Source: Collimonas antrihumi (GTDB taxonomy: Bacteria; Pseudomonadota; Gammaproteobacteria; Burkholderiales; Burkholderiaceae_D). From it: a stretch of DNA of 64,000 nt. Below the pieces are notes generated by a model, which made no database searches, was not told the origin of the DNA, and worked only from the letters and a program-made list of their open reading frames with translations. A program made the translations under genes and the position numbers. The DNA is taken from positions 372,001 to 436,000 of the forward strand of contig NZ_JAGQED010000001.1 in NCBI RefSeq assembly GCF_018304965.1, written 5' to 3'. Every line of letters begins with the position of its first letter. Position 1 is the first letter of the stretch. Shown here in pieces: positions 25,903 through 34,371 of this stretch.

Positions 25903-27420
25903 TCAGTTAGCCGTGCTTGCCTGAGGGCTGGCGGTGCTTGCATTAGCTTCTGCAGGATTAAGCCCCTCGGCCGCAGCATCAAAGCCGCCACCCAGCGACC
26001 TGATCAGGTTGACGCGCAGATCGGCTCTGCGGGCGCGCACGTCAAGTTCAGTTTTACGTTGCGCCAGCCAGCCAATCTGGGTGCTCACCACTTGCAGCAT
26101 GTTGCCGGTGCCGACCTGTTGCCGTTGCTCTGCCAGTTTCACGCCGCGTTCGGCTGCATCGACTGCCGCCTGTTGACTCTTGTCCTGGATTTCAGCTGCA
26201 CGCAGCGATTGCACGCTATCCGCCACTTCGTGGAAAGCGTCATTCAGCGCCTGGTTATAAGTTGCCACCGCGCCGTCATAAGCTGCGACCCGGCCCTTGA
26301 GCTGGGCGCGCAATGCGCCGCCTTCAAAGATCGGCAGATGGATCGCCGGACCGATGCCGACTACCTTGCTGCCCTGAGTCAGAAACTGCGAAAAGCCGAG
26401 GCTGGAAAAGCCTGCCATGGCAGACAGGTTGACGTTCGGATAGAACTCGGTCTTGGCAACCTTAATATCGCTTTGCGCGGCTTCGACTTGCCAGCGCGCG
26501 GCGACCACATCGGGGCGCCGTCCCAGCAGGCCCAAAGGCAACTGGTCAGGCAGGGCAATGCTGCTATCCGCGGGCAATGTCGGCACCGGGATTTTCAAGC
26601 CGCGATCGGGCCCTTGCCCCATCAACGCCGCGATCTGATTGCGAGTCAGCGCGATCGCTTCCTGCCATTGCGACTGTTCTGCACGCAAGTTAGCCACTTG
26701 TTGCCGGCTTTGTTGATTATCGGTTTGCGTATCGAGACCGGCGGCGAAGCGTTGCTGCGTCAGTTTGTCCAGCTTGTCGCGCAATGCCAGCTGCTGATTG
26801 GTCAGGTCCAGTTGCGCATACTGGCGGCCCAGTTGCAGCCACGCTTTCGAGATGCCAGCGGTCAGCGCCAGGCGTGCTGCGTAATGTTCAGCTTCTGCAG
26901 CTTTGCTTTGCGATATCGCGGAATTCAACTGTGCGCTGTGCTTGCCCCAGAAATCCAGTTCGTAAGAAAAATTCAGCGCGGTTTCATAGTCCGTTACATA
27001 CATGCCGCCGAATGGAGGCGGGTAGATGCTGTTCTCGGTGAAACGCTGGCGGGTTACCGACAGACTGGCGCCGACCTGCGGTTTGCCGGTTGCGCCAGCC
27101 GCTTCCACCATGGCGCGCGATGCGGCTATCCGGGCGGCGGCAGCTTGCAGATTTGGATTGCCTGCCAGCGCTTCATCGACCAATTGCTGCAGCTGGCTGC
27201 CGCCAATGCTGCTGACCCAGGAACTAGCCGGCCACATGCCGCCTTGTCCAGGCAAGGACGATGTCGATGCATAGTCGTCCGGATTGTTGGAGTGGGTAGT
27301 ACTATGGATGCCGCTGAAATTGGCGCAAGCCGCCAGCAGTAGAGCGGCGGCGCTGATGGCAAGGCGCTGGGTGCCGAGTTTCGGCAGGCTGCGTCGGGCT
27401 GGAGATGGATGAGAGTTCAT
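25903..27420 (-). CDS. Outer-membrane efflux lipoprotein (NodT/OprM family)
   Basis: 505 aa from the ATG at 27420; a TTG 36 bases upstream only adds a polar stretch before the signal peptide. The signal ends in the lipobox LLAAC, so the TolC-like channel is acylated like OprM/NodT. Two OEP repeats are visible: LVDEALAGNPNLQAAAARIAAS in the first half and LGRRPDVVAARWQVEAAQSDI in the second. Its place between marR and emrA shows it is the dedicated exit duct of this pump. E. coli EmrAB instead borrows TolC. Confidence 0.92.
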   Translation of the reverse strand: MNSHPSPARRSLPKLGTQRLAISAAALLLAACANFSGIHSTTHSNNPDDYASTSSLPGQGGMWPASSWVSSIGGSQLQQLVDEALAGNPNLQAAAARIAASRAMVEAAGATGKPQVGASLSVTRQRFTENSIYPPPFGGMYVTDYETALNFSYELDFWGKHSAQLNSAISQSKAAEAEHYAARLALTAGISKAWLQLGRQYAQLDLTNQQLALRDKLDKLTQQRFAAGLDTQTDNQQSRQQVANLRAEQSQWQEAIALTRNQIAALMGQGPDRGLKIPVPTLPADSSIALPDQLPLGLLGRRPDVVAARWQVEAAQSDIKVAKTEFYPNVNLSAMAGFSSLGFSQFLTQGSKVVGIGPAIHLPIFEGGALRAQLKGRVAAYDGAVATYNQALNDAFHEVADSVQSLRAAEIQDKSQQAAVDAAERGVKLAEQRQQVGTGNMLQVVSTQIGWLAQRKTELDVRARRADLRVNLIRSLGGGFDAAAEGLNPAEANASTASPQASTAN

Positions 27421-27550
27421 GTCGGTATTGGTGTGACGGTTTGATTTAGCGGCCAAAGACAGAGTGACTACGAAGATTGCGAATAACTACGGATAACCAC
27501 ACGAAGGCTGCTTGTTTAAAAGTAATATTGAATAAATTAATCTTGCATAG

Positions 27551-28033
27551 TCAATGTGTTTTTTCTGGCGGGGCATTGGAAACATTGCTTGCCAACAAAC
27601 GCCTTAACATCGATTTCAAAAAGCCGATTTCTTCCGCGCTGAATTCTGAAAAATGTTTGTTCAGTACGCCGCAAAATGCCTGCGGCATCAATTTCGACAA
27701 CGCCACGCCATCTGCAGTCAGATGCAATTTCATCAAACGCCTGTCGTGCGCACATGGCTCACGCTTGATCAGATCGCGCGCTACCAGGCGGTCGATCATG
27801 CGCTTGGTAGAGGCAGCATCGGTATATGTCTCACGCGCCAGATCGGCTGCGGTTGAGTACTTTCCCGTTGATAACATCAAAAGAATAGCGCCTTGTGCAT
27901 GGGTTATCCCGTATTGCGCCAGGGATTCATCAGAGCTTTTGACCAGCATGGCGCGCGAACGCGCCAACAGATAGCCTATGCTTTCTTCAATCTGATAGGT
28001 GTCCAGAGTGAATAGTGGTGGTGGATTGCTCAC
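27551..28033 (-). CDS. MarR-family transcriptional repressor of the efflux operon
   Basis: 160 aa, one winged helix-turn-helix domain. The recognition region reads TAADLARETYTDAASTKRMIDRLVARDLI with a DRR-containing wing (CAHDRRLMKLHLT). GTG start at 28033 with a weak ribosome-binding site. It is the first gene of the minus-strand efflux series, and MarR regulators placed this way usually repress their own operon until a phenolic or drug ligand binds. Two palindromes directly upstream support autoregulation. A 130-bp gap separates it from the outer-membrane factor gene. Confidence 0.9.
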   Translation of the reverse strand: MSNPPPLFTLDTYQIEESIGYLLARSRAMLVKSSDESLAQYGITHAQGAILLMLSTGKYSTAADLARETYTDAASTKRMIDRLVARDLIKREPCAHDRRLMKLHLTADGVALSKLMPQAFCGVLNKHFSEFSAEEIGFLKSMLRRLLASNVSNAPPEKTH

Positions 28034-28071
28034 GATGTCTTCAACTTATTTTCAGCTTGGTACTTGCTTTA

Positions 28072-28087
28072 ATGCACTAATGTGCAT
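28072..28087. promoter_or_regulatory. Perfect 6+6 inverted repeat ATGCAC-TAAT-GTGCAT upstream of marR
   Basis: Perfect dyad with a four-base spacer, 39 bases before the marR start codon and thus within the untranslated leader or core promoter. It is a candidate secondary operator for the MarR protein, or a site for another regulator. Confidence 0.4.
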
Positions 28088-28090
28088 CGA

Positions 28091-28115
28091 ATATTCATTG
28101 CCTAGGCAAGAATAT
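28091..28115. promoter_or_regulatory. MarR-box-like palindrome TTGCCTAGGCAA
   Basis: The 12-base core at 28098-28109 is a perfect palindrome. It matches the core of the E. coli marO operator (TTGCC...GGCAA). Flanking ATATTC (28091-28096) and GAATAT (28110-28115) extend the dyad to 25 bp, with one unpaired base. The location, 58-82 bases upstream of marR, is right for repression. This is the most likely autoregulatory site of the efflux operon. Confidence 0.65.
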
Positions 28116-28160
28116 ACTGCAAAATAAAATTCCTTGCTGATGACACTCTAGAACTATTGT

Positions 28161-29570
28161 TCAGATCTTGCCGGCGGCTTCCTCATCCGGGCCGCTTGCA
28201 ATGGCGGGTAATTGCACCAAGACGACCAGGCCGCGCTGCTGCTCGCCGGCGGCCAACGTCACCGTGCCTTGTGCTGCAATCACAATTTCCTTGACGATGG
28301 CGAGGCCGAGGCCGGTGCCATCCTGACCCGGCGCCGCATTACGGAAAAACCGCTCGAACACGCGGCTGCGCACTTCGGCCGGAATGCCCGGGCCGTTGTC
28401 GCTCACGGTGATGTCGACTTGCTCATGACTCGCTGCGATGGCGACGGTGACCTTGCCGTTGACGGGTGTGTAGCGGATGGCGTTATCGACCAGGTTCATC
28501 ATCATGGCGGTGAACAAGGCTTCGTTTCCCATCACCCATGCCTGCTCTATTTTTGTCTCAAGTCCAAGGTCGATATTCTTGCGCTGAGCCAGGTCGACGA
28601 TCTCTTCCAGAACAGCTGCCGAGACCGCCATCAAATCAACCGGTTGCCGGAGGAAGGCCGTGGTATTGGATGCTTCCGCCTGCGACAACAGCAGCAACTT
28701 GTTGGTCAGCTCGGTCATGTTGCGGCTGCTTTCCTGCATCGCTTGCAGCACTTCGCTGCGCCGGTCTTCATCGCTCAGGCGCCGGGCAAACTGGATCTGC
28801 GAATCGAGCAAGGTCAGCGGCGTGCGCAATTGGTGGGCGGCGTCCGTGATGAAACGCTTTTGTGCCGATACCTGTGTGTTCAGGCGCTGGATGGTCTGGT
28901 TGATGGCTTCGACGATAGGCCGCAGTTCCAGTTGCAGCTGGCCAGGCCTGATCGGCGACACCGAAGTCGAGTCGCGCGAAGCCAGTTGATCTTTCAGGTG
29001 CATCAACGGCCGCAGCTCCATGCTCAGGCCAAGCACCACCAGTATCGCTGCCAATAACAACATGGCGATCTGACGGTGCAGGGAAGGGCGCCACAGGTCC
29101 GCCAGCATCTGGTCATGGGCGCGGGTCGTCTGGCCCACCAGGACCGCAATCTTGTGCAGCTGGCCTGCGTTGTACAGTGTGCGTACCTGGCTGACCACGC
29201 GCAGCATCTGGCCATGGTAGTCGATCGTGCTGAATGTCGGCGCGCTCAGCGGAAAGCGCAGCGCCTGCGGAAAATCGGGGCGGCCGGCCAGCAAGCTGTC
29301 CTGGTCGGTAATCACCTGGTAATACACCTGGTCCTGTTCCGGCGAGACCAGCAATTCCAGTGCCGCCGGCGGTATGCTGGCATGCGGCACGCCGTCCAGC
29401 CATTGGATCTCGCCGGCAATCACCTGTGCCGACGCCAGCAACGCATGGTCTTGAACCAGATCCGCGGTCTGACGCGCGCTGCGATACGACAGCGCGGCAC
29501 TGATGGCGACAAACAAGGTCAGCGGAATCAGCAACCACAACAGTAAGCGCAGGCGCAGGCTGATAATCAA
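28161..29570 (-). CDS. Sensor histidine kinase (TctE/QseC-like)
   Basis: 469 aa. Helix 1 at about 8-28, periplasmic sensor about 30-165 (TctE-N-like), helix 2 about 168-184, then a HAMP-like linker. The dimerisation box FITDAAHQLRTPLTLL carries the phospho-acceptor His246. The HATPase part has the N box (MMNLVDNAIRYTP), G1 (DNGPGI) and G2 (GLGLAI). Its start overlaps the response-regulator stop by 4 bp, so the pair is co-translated. The divergent ABC importer is the natural target by analogy with TctDE next to tctCBA. That link is inference. Confidence 0.93.
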   Translation of the reverse strand: MIISLRLRLLLWLLIPLTLFVAISAALSYRSARQTADLVQDHALLASAQVIAGEIQWLDGVPHASIPPAALELLVSPEQDQVYYQVITDQDSLLAGRPDFPQALRFPLSAPTFSTIDYHGQMLRVVSQVRTLYNAGQLHKIAVLVGQTTRAHDQMLADLWRPSLHRQIAMLLLAAILVVLGLSMELRPLMHLKDQLASRDSTSVSPIRPGQLQLELRPIVEAINQTIQRLNTQVSAQKRFITDAAHQLRTPLTLLDSQIQFARRLSDEDRRSEVLQAMQESSRNMTELTNKLLLLSQAEASNTTAFLRQPVDLMAVSAAVLEEIVDLAQRKNIDLGLETKIEQAWVMGNEALFTAMMMNLVDNAIRYTPVNGKVTVAIAASHEQVDITVSDNGPGIPAEVRSRVFERFFRNAAPGQDGTGLGLAIVKEIVIAAQGTVTLAAGEQQRGLVVLVQLPAIASGPDEEAAGKI

Positions 29571-30241
29571 GTGATGTCTTTCTGCTTCAGTAAATAACCG
29601 AGTCCGCGCAAGGTCATGATGGCGGCCTGGCAGTGTTCCAGTTTCTTGCGTAGACGGTGGATATAGATTTCAATCGCGTCGGCGCTGGGTTCGTCATCGA
29701 GTCCGAATACGCCGTCCATCAAGGCGGTCTTGGAGACGGTCTTGCCTTGTTTCAGCATCAGGATTTCGAGTACGTCGTGTTCGCGTCCGGGTAGCGCCAG
29801 CACCTGGCCGGCAATCGAAAACTGCCGCGTGTTGCTGTCATAGTGCAGGTCGGCGCAATGCATTTCCGCTGTCTTGCCGGGCGTTTGACGGCGGATCAGA
29901 GCCTTGATCCGGGCCACCAGTTCGCGTACCTCGAACGGCTTGACCAGGTAGTCGTCGGCACCGGCCCCGAGGCAGTCGACTTTCTCGTCTATCGAGCCGC
30001 TGGCGGTGAGAATCATGACCGGCACGTTGTTATGCCGCTCGCGCAGGCGGCGCAAGACGCTCTTGCCGCTCATTTTCGGCAGCTGCAGGTCAAGCAAGAC
30101 CACATCGTAGTTTTCGCTTTGCAGCAGGCGGTCGGCGGCTTCGCCATCGGTGGCGACATCAAGGGTAAACTTGTCTTCCTTGAGTATCTTGCTGAGCCAC
30201 AGCGCAAGCGGCGGATTGTCTTCGATCAGGAGTAATTTCAT
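29567..30241 (-). CDS. OmpR/PhoB-family response regulator (TctD/QseB-like)
   Basis: 224 aa. The receiver domain shows all key residues: E7/D8 acidic pocket, phospho-acceptor Asp51 in VVLLDLQLPKMSG, Thr79 and Lys101 (YLVKPF). The C-terminal winged helix (about 125-220) ends in the normal EIYIHRLRKKLE recognition region and a final beta hairpin. It is first in a two-gene operon with the kinase and is divergent from the ABC importer. ATGAAA direct repeats in the 182-bp gap to the importer gene are candidate binding sites. Confidence 0.94.
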   Translation of the reverse strand: MKLLLIEDNPPLALWLSKILKEDKFTLDVATDGEAADRLLQSENYDVVLLDLQLPKMSGKSVLRRLRERHNNVPVMILTASGSIDEKVDCLGAGADDYLVKPFEVRELVARIKALIRRQTPGKTAEMHCADLHYDSNTRQFSIAGQVLALPGREHDVLEILMLKQGKTVSKTALMDGVFGLDDEPSADAIEIYIHRLRKKLEHCQAAIMTLRGLGYLLKQKDIT

Positions 30242-30285
30242 GGAAACAGGGTAAATTGGTTATGTTGCACTGCAAGCTAAATTAC

Positions 30286-30335
30286 ATGAAATTTAAATGA
30301 AATAACGCGAATTTGGAAAGCTGGATGAAAGTTAG
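30286..30335. promoter_or_regulatory. ATGAAA direct repeats, candidate response-regulator sites
   Basis: Two head-to-tail 11-base units, ATGAAATTTAA (30286-30296) and ATGAAATAACG (30297-30307), and a third similar unit, ATGAAAGTTAG (30325-30335), lie between the response regulator and the importer gene. Tandem direct repeats with an 11-base pitch are the usual footprint of OmpR/PhoB-type dimers. Confidence 0.45.
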
Positions 30336-30423
30336 CGCACTCTAGAATACGCTCAAGATTGGAACAAAGGCATCCCGCCAGATGTATCCGGTCATTATCC
30401 CAAAAATAAATGGAGACAACACA

Positions 30424-31440
30424 ATGCATACCCTCATCCGTGGATCACTGATTTCCGCTTTGCTCGTCGCTGCCGGTGTGGTTGGCGCAAGCCAGGCAAT
30501 GGCAGCCGATTCGGGAAAAATCACTATCATGGTCGGCGGCATCACCAAGATGATCTACCTGCCGGCCAAGCTCACTGAGCAACTGGGGTATTTCAAAGAA
30601 GAGGGACTGGACGTCGAGCTGCAATCGCAACCGGCTGGCGTGGATGCCGAGAATGAGTTGCTGGCTGGCGCAGTTCAGGCAGTAGTCGGCTTTTACGACC
30701 ATTCCATCGACTTGCAAAGCAAGGGCAAGGAAGTCACCGCGATCGTGGTTTTCGGCCAGGTTCCTGGCGAAGCCGAAATGGTGGCGACTAAATCCGCCGA
30801 TACCATCAAGAGCATGGCAGACGTCAAAGGAAAGACGTTGGGCGTGACCGGACTCGGTTCATCGACCAACTTCCTGACACAGTATCTGGCTGCGAAACAT
30901 GGCATTACTTCCAGCCAATACTCGGTATTGCCTGTGGGCGCCGACAATACTTTCATCGTAGCGGTCAAACAGGGGCGTATCGACGCCGGGATGACTACCG
31001 AGCCGACCATTTCGCAGTTGTTGAAGACCGGCGAAGCAAAGGTTCTGGTCGACATGCGTTCGGTCGAAGGCACGGTCAAGGCGCTGGGCGGTTTGTATCC
31101 TGCATCCAGCCTGTACGTTCAACGGCCATGGCTGAATACGCATAAGGTCGAAGCCGCCAAGCTGGCGCGCGCCTTCGTCAAGACGCTCAAATTCATCAAT
31201 ACCCATAGCGCTGCCGAAATCGCGGACAAGATGCCGAAGGATTACTACGGCAATGACAAGGCCATGTATGTGCAGGCCCTGCAGAATTCCCTGCCGATGT
31301 TTTCACCGGACGGCAAAATGCCGGCCGGCGGCCCGGAAACAGTATTGTCGGTTCTGTCTGGTTTCAATCCGAACGTCAAAGGCAAGCATATCGATCTTGC
31401 TAAAACCTATACCAACGAGTTTGTCAGCCAGGCCAAGTAA
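30424..31440 (+). CDS. ABC importer substrate-binding protein (NMT1/SsuA-like)
   Basis: 338 aa from the ATG at 30424 with GGAG 8 bases upstream; the ATG at 30382 would precede the signal peptide by 14 residues and lacks support. A Sec signal ends at AMA-AD (about residue 24). The mature part has the NMT1/THI5-like layout (YLPAKLTEQLGYFKEEGLDVEL, AVVGFYDHSIDLQSKGK, GKTLGVTGLGSSTNF), as in binding proteins for sulfonates, nitrate or thiamine precursors. The ligand cannot be assigned. The ATPase and permease genes follow. Confidence 0.92.
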   Translation: MHTLIRGSLISALLVAAGVVGASQAMAADSGKITIMVGGITKMIYLPAKLTEQLGYFKEEGLDVELQSQPAGVDAENELLAGAVQAVVGFYDHSIDLQSKGKEVTAIVVFGQVPGEAEMVATKSADTIKSMADVKGKTLGVTGLGSSTNFLTQYLAAKHGITSSQYSVLPVGADNTFIVAVKQGRIDAGMTTEPTISQLLKTGEAKVLVDMRSVEGTVKALGGLYPASSLYVQRPWLNTHKVEAAKLARAFVKTLKFINTHSAAEIADKMPKDYYGNDKAMYVQALQNSLPMFSPDGKMPAGGPETVLSVLSGFNPNVKGKHIDLAKTYTNEFVSQAK

Positions 31441-31496
31441 GACCGGTACTGCACAAGCTTAACAACCAAGAGCTTAGTAACAATCAAGTGAGTGGA

Positions 31497-31519
31497 CCGG
31501 AGTCGCGTAGCGGCTCTGG
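31497..31519 (+). other. Intercistronic stem-loop after binding-protein gene
   Basis: CCGGAGTCGC and GCGGCTCTGG pair over ten positions (two G-U) around a GTA loop in the 153-bp gap before the ATPase gene. There is no T run, so it is not a classical terminator. Such hairpins often stabilise the upstream mRNA and raise the ratio of binding protein to membrane parts. Confidence 0.45.
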
Positions 31520-31593
31520 TGACGAAACTCGCGCCAACCGGATACTTCGGTGTGGCTACGATAGGCAAAACAACGCATAACCAGGAACTCCAA

Positions 31594-32430
31594 ATGAACC
31601 AAGCAACATACGCGGAAACTGCGGCGTCGTCGCCGGCGCCTCAAGTTTTGCGGGATACCCCCGCGATCGAATTACGTAACGTTTCGTGCCGCTTCATCTC
31701 CCCTGACGGCAAGGCTACGATAGCGCTGCGTGATTTCACCATGAGCGTGGCGCGCGGCGAGTTCGTCGCTATCGTGGGGCCGACCGGCTGCGGCAAATCG
31801 ACGACGCTGAGCATGATCACCGGGTTGCTCAAGCCGACCGTGGGCGAAGTGCGCATCATGGGCGAACCGGTCAGCGGTATCGATCCGCGGATTGGTTTTG
31901 TATTCCAGAACGATGCGGTGTTCCCTTGGCGCAGCGTGCTGCACAACGTAGCAGCCGGACCGCTGTTCCGCGGCAAGCCGAAAGACGCCGCTTATGCCTT
32001 GGCCGAAGAATGGATACGCCGTGTCGGTCTCGACAAGTTCGCTAATCACTACCCGCATCAATTGTCCGGCGGCATGCGTAAGCGCGTGGCCCTGGCGCAG
32101 ACGTTTATCAACAGCCCTGAGATCTTGTTGATGGACGAACCTTTCAGCGCGCTGGACATGCAGACCCGCACCCTGATGCAAGACGAGTTGCTGCAGTTGT
32201 GGTCATCGCAAGCCGGCTCGGTGGTATTCGTCACTCATGATCTGGAAGAGGCGATTGCGCTGGCGGACAAGGTTTATGTCTTGACCGCGCGTCCTGCGAC
32301 CTTGAAGAGTGTTTACGAGATCGATCTGCCGCGCCCACGGGTGATGTCGGAAGTGCGCTATGAACAGCGCTTCATCGATATCTCGCGCAAGATCTGGGCC
32401 GATCTGCGCGAAGAAGTGCACATCAGCTGA
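31594..32430 (+). CDS. ABC importer ATPase (SsuB/TauB-like)
   Basis: 278 aa from the ATG at 31594 with AGGA 7 bases upstream; a GTG at 31492 would translate the intercistronic hairpin and is rejected. Walker A is GPTGCGKST, the Q loop is VFQNDAVFPW, the signature is LSGGMRKR, Walker B is ILLMDEP and the switch histidine is in VTHDLEEA. This is the SsuB/TauB/NrtD group. It energises the importer formed with the adjacent permease. Confidence 0.94.
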   Translation: MNQATYAETAASSPAPQVLRDTPAIELRNVSCRFISPDGKATIALRDFTMSVARGEFVAIVGPTGCGKSTTLSMITGLLKPTVGEVRIMGEPVSGIDPRIGFVFQNDAVFPWRSVLHNVAAGPLFRGKPKDAAYALAEEWIRRVGLDKFANHYPHQLSGGMRKRVALAQTFINSPEILLMDEPFSALDMQTRTLMQDELLQLWSSQAGSVVFVTHDLEEAIALADKVYVLTARPATLKSVYEIDLPRPRVMSEVRYEQRFIDISRKIWADLREEVHIS

Positions 32431-32522
32431 TCCTTGGCTTTATCCATTTACATACCGTTGCCTGGGTAGATATCGATATCAATATTAATATCAACCCGGG
32501 CAGAAGCAAAAAGGCAATTATC

Positions 32523-33377
32523 ATGACTCAAGTACAAGCAATCGACAAGCTCAGCGCTGCCAGCCTGGCCACCGTCGAACAAGAGGCGCAACGAAAAATC
32601 AAGCAACGTCATTGGCTGGTGATGTCACTGCGTCTCGGCATCCTGATTTTTACGCTAGGCGGCTGGGAGCTGGCGGCAAGATTGCACTGGATCGATCCAT
32701 TCTTCTTTTCGCAACCGTCGCTGATCGTGGTGCAAATCCATGACTGGATCATGGAAGGTACCTCGCAAGGTCCGTTGTGGACCCAGGTGCTGGTAACCCT
32801 GGAAGAAACCGTGCTGGGCTTCCTGATCGGTTCTGTGGCCGGCGTTATTTGCGGCATTTTGCTGGGCCGTAATAAATTGTTATCCGATGTCTTCAGTATC
32901 TATATCCAGGTTGCCAATTCGATTCCACGGGTGGTGCTGGGCTCGATTTTCGTCATCGCGCTGGGTCTGGGGATGGCCTCCAAAGTTGCGCTGGCGGTGG
33001 TGATGGTGTTCTTCGTGGTGTTCGGCAATGCTTTCCAAGGTGTGCGTGAAGCAGACCGTTACATGATTGCCAATGCTCAGATCCTCGGCGCATCGCCGCG
33101 CCAGGTCACGATGTCGGTGGTGATTCCTTCCGCATTGAGCTGGATCCTGGCGAGTCTGCACGTCAGTTTCGGTTTTGCTCTGGTGGGCGCGGTGGTGGGT
33201 GAATTCCTCGGCTCCAAGCAAGGTATCGGTTTGTTGATATCAACAGCACAAGGCGCTTTCAACGCCAGCGGCGTGTTTGCAGCGATGATTGTGTTGGCAG
33301 TGGTGGCTTTGGCCGCGGATTACTTGCTGACGACGCTGGAAAAACGTTTGCTTAAGTGGCGTCCTGTGGCATTCTGA
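32523..33377 (+). CDS. ABC importer permease (SsuC/TauC-like)
   Basis: 284 aa, about six transmembrane helices after a charged N-terminal tail of about 30 residues. The EAA loop that contacts the ATPase is present as QILGASPRQVTMSVVIPSAL. It is the third gene of the importer operon and is followed by a strong terminator at 33401-33432. The 92-bp gap before it contains AT-rich GATATC-type self-complementary sequence of unclear meaning. Confidence 0.93.
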   Translation: MTQVQAIDKLSAASLATVEQEAQRKIKQRHWLVMSLRLGILIFTLGGWELAARLHWIDPFFFSQPSLIVVQIHDWIMEGTSQGPLWTQVLVTLEETVLGFLIGSVAGVICGILLGRNKLLSDVFSIYIQVANSIPRVVLGSIFVIALGLGMASKVALAVVMVFFVVFGNAFQGVREADRYMIANAQILGASPRQVTMSVVIPSALSWILASLHVSFGFALVGAVVGEFLGSKQGIGLLISTAQGAFNASGVFAAMIVLAVVALAADYLLTTLEKRLLKWRPVAF

Positions 33378-33400
33378 GTTCTAGCAGTGTCTTAAGGTTG

Positions 33401-33432
33401 CGGCGCATCGAGTTCGATGCGCCGTTTTTTTT
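33401..33432 (+). terminator. Rho-independent terminator after ABC importer operon
   Basis: Perfect 11-base arms CGGCGCATCGA (33401-33411) and TCGATGCGCCG (33414-33424), followed by eight T (33425-33432). The position 24 bases after the permease stop makes it the end of the importer transcript. Confidence 0.9.
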
Positions 33433-33470
33433 GCTTGGATTTTTGCTCAGATTCCGGCTTGTATTCCGGT

Positions 33471-34205
33471 TTAGATTCGTCCTGTCGACAGCCATGTCGC
33501 CCAGTCGCTCCTGCCATTCTTTAGCGCCGTGGCGGCGGCCTTGTGATGGTCGTAGCTGATATTCAAATGCCTGACATGCCAGCCATGAGCGTTTTTTTCG
33601 CAAATGGCATAACGGGCATGCGGGCTGCCGTTCTCGATGGCGTGGAAGTAGGGCTGGTCGTCGTCATAAGCTTGCAAGCCGACACTGCCGGGATTGACCA
33701 CCAGGCGTTCGCCGGAGATCGCGTAGGCGCGTGGCTTGTGCGTATGTCCGCAAATGATCAGGTTATGCGTGATGCCGGCAGCGCGGGCCTCGATATCGGC
33801 AGCGGCGGCCATGCGGCAGCCATGCTGGTCGACCTGTTCAAGGAAGTAGATCAAATCGCTGGCCGGCGTGCCGTGGCACATGAAAACGTCGTCGGAGATA
33901 ACCAGTGTGCCTGGCAATCCTTTGATCCAGTCGCGCTGCGCCTGCGTCGTGTGTTCAAATGCGAACTGATCGCTGGGATGGCCGGTTTGCTGTTCGCAGG
34001 CAAGCAACTGACGCTCGTGGTTGCCGCGGATGGTTGGCAATTGCAACGGCATCAATAAGTCCGCGGTCGCCGCCGGTTCCAGCGGCCCGGACAGGATGTC
34101 GCCGGCGTTGACGATCAAGTCCACCCCTTGCTTCTTGATGTCGGCCAGAACGGCTTCCAGCGCCCAGATGTTGGCATGGATATCGGACAGAATGGCGAAC
34201 TTCAT
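33471..34205 (-). CDS. Calcineurin-like metallophosphoesterase (YfcE-like)
   Basis: 244 aa from the ATG at 34205, which begins MKFAILSDIHAN, the normal N-terminus of the family. Upstream ATG (34217) and GTG (34244) starts would only add a short tail, and no start has a strong ribosome-binding site. Metal-binding motifs are complete: DxH (SDIHAN), GD (NAGDILSG), GNHE (IRGNHE) and GHTH (CGHTHKPRA). The family includes phosphodiesterases and protein phosphatases acting on small substrates; the substrate is unknown. It is flanked by terminators and is probably monocistronic. Confidence 0.85.
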   Translation of the reverse strand: MKFAILSDIHANIWALEAVLADIKKQGVDLIVNAGDILSGPLEPAATADLLMPLQLPTIRGNHERQLLACEQQTGHPSDQFAFEHTTQAQRDWIKGLPGTLVISDDVFMCHGTPASDLIYFLEQVDQHGCRMAAAADIEARAAGITHNLIICGHTHKPRAYAISGERLVVNPGSVGLQAYDDDQPYFHAIENGSPHARYAICEKNAHGWHVRHLNISYDHHKAAATALKNGRSDWATWLSTGRI

Positions 34206-34271
34206 GGCGAGTTTCATGGCGTGCTCATTGGCTGGCTTCGTCACGGAAGATGACGGAATATCACATCATCA

Positions 34272-34312
34272 AATAAAAACGGGTGCAATTCAACCGAAAT
34301 TGAATTGCACCC
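34272..34312 (-). terminator. Rho-independent terminator after phoH-like gene
   Basis: GGGTGCAATTCAA (34281-34293) pairs perfectly with TTGAATTGCACCC (34300-34312) around a six-base loop. On the minus strand the stem is followed by a T-rich run (GTTTTTATTT). It lies 60 bases after the stop of the PhoH-like gene. Confidence 0.85.
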
Positions 34313-34371
34313 GTTCAGCCATCCGGCCAGCGCATCGCTGCGCTAGCTGTTAGTTGCTCTTACAACATTTC

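Noticed and set aside
32467-32490. GATATC-rich self-complementary stretch before the permease gene
   Set aside because: Short AT-rich palindromes arise easily by chance, there is no T tract or known motif, and the operon reads on.
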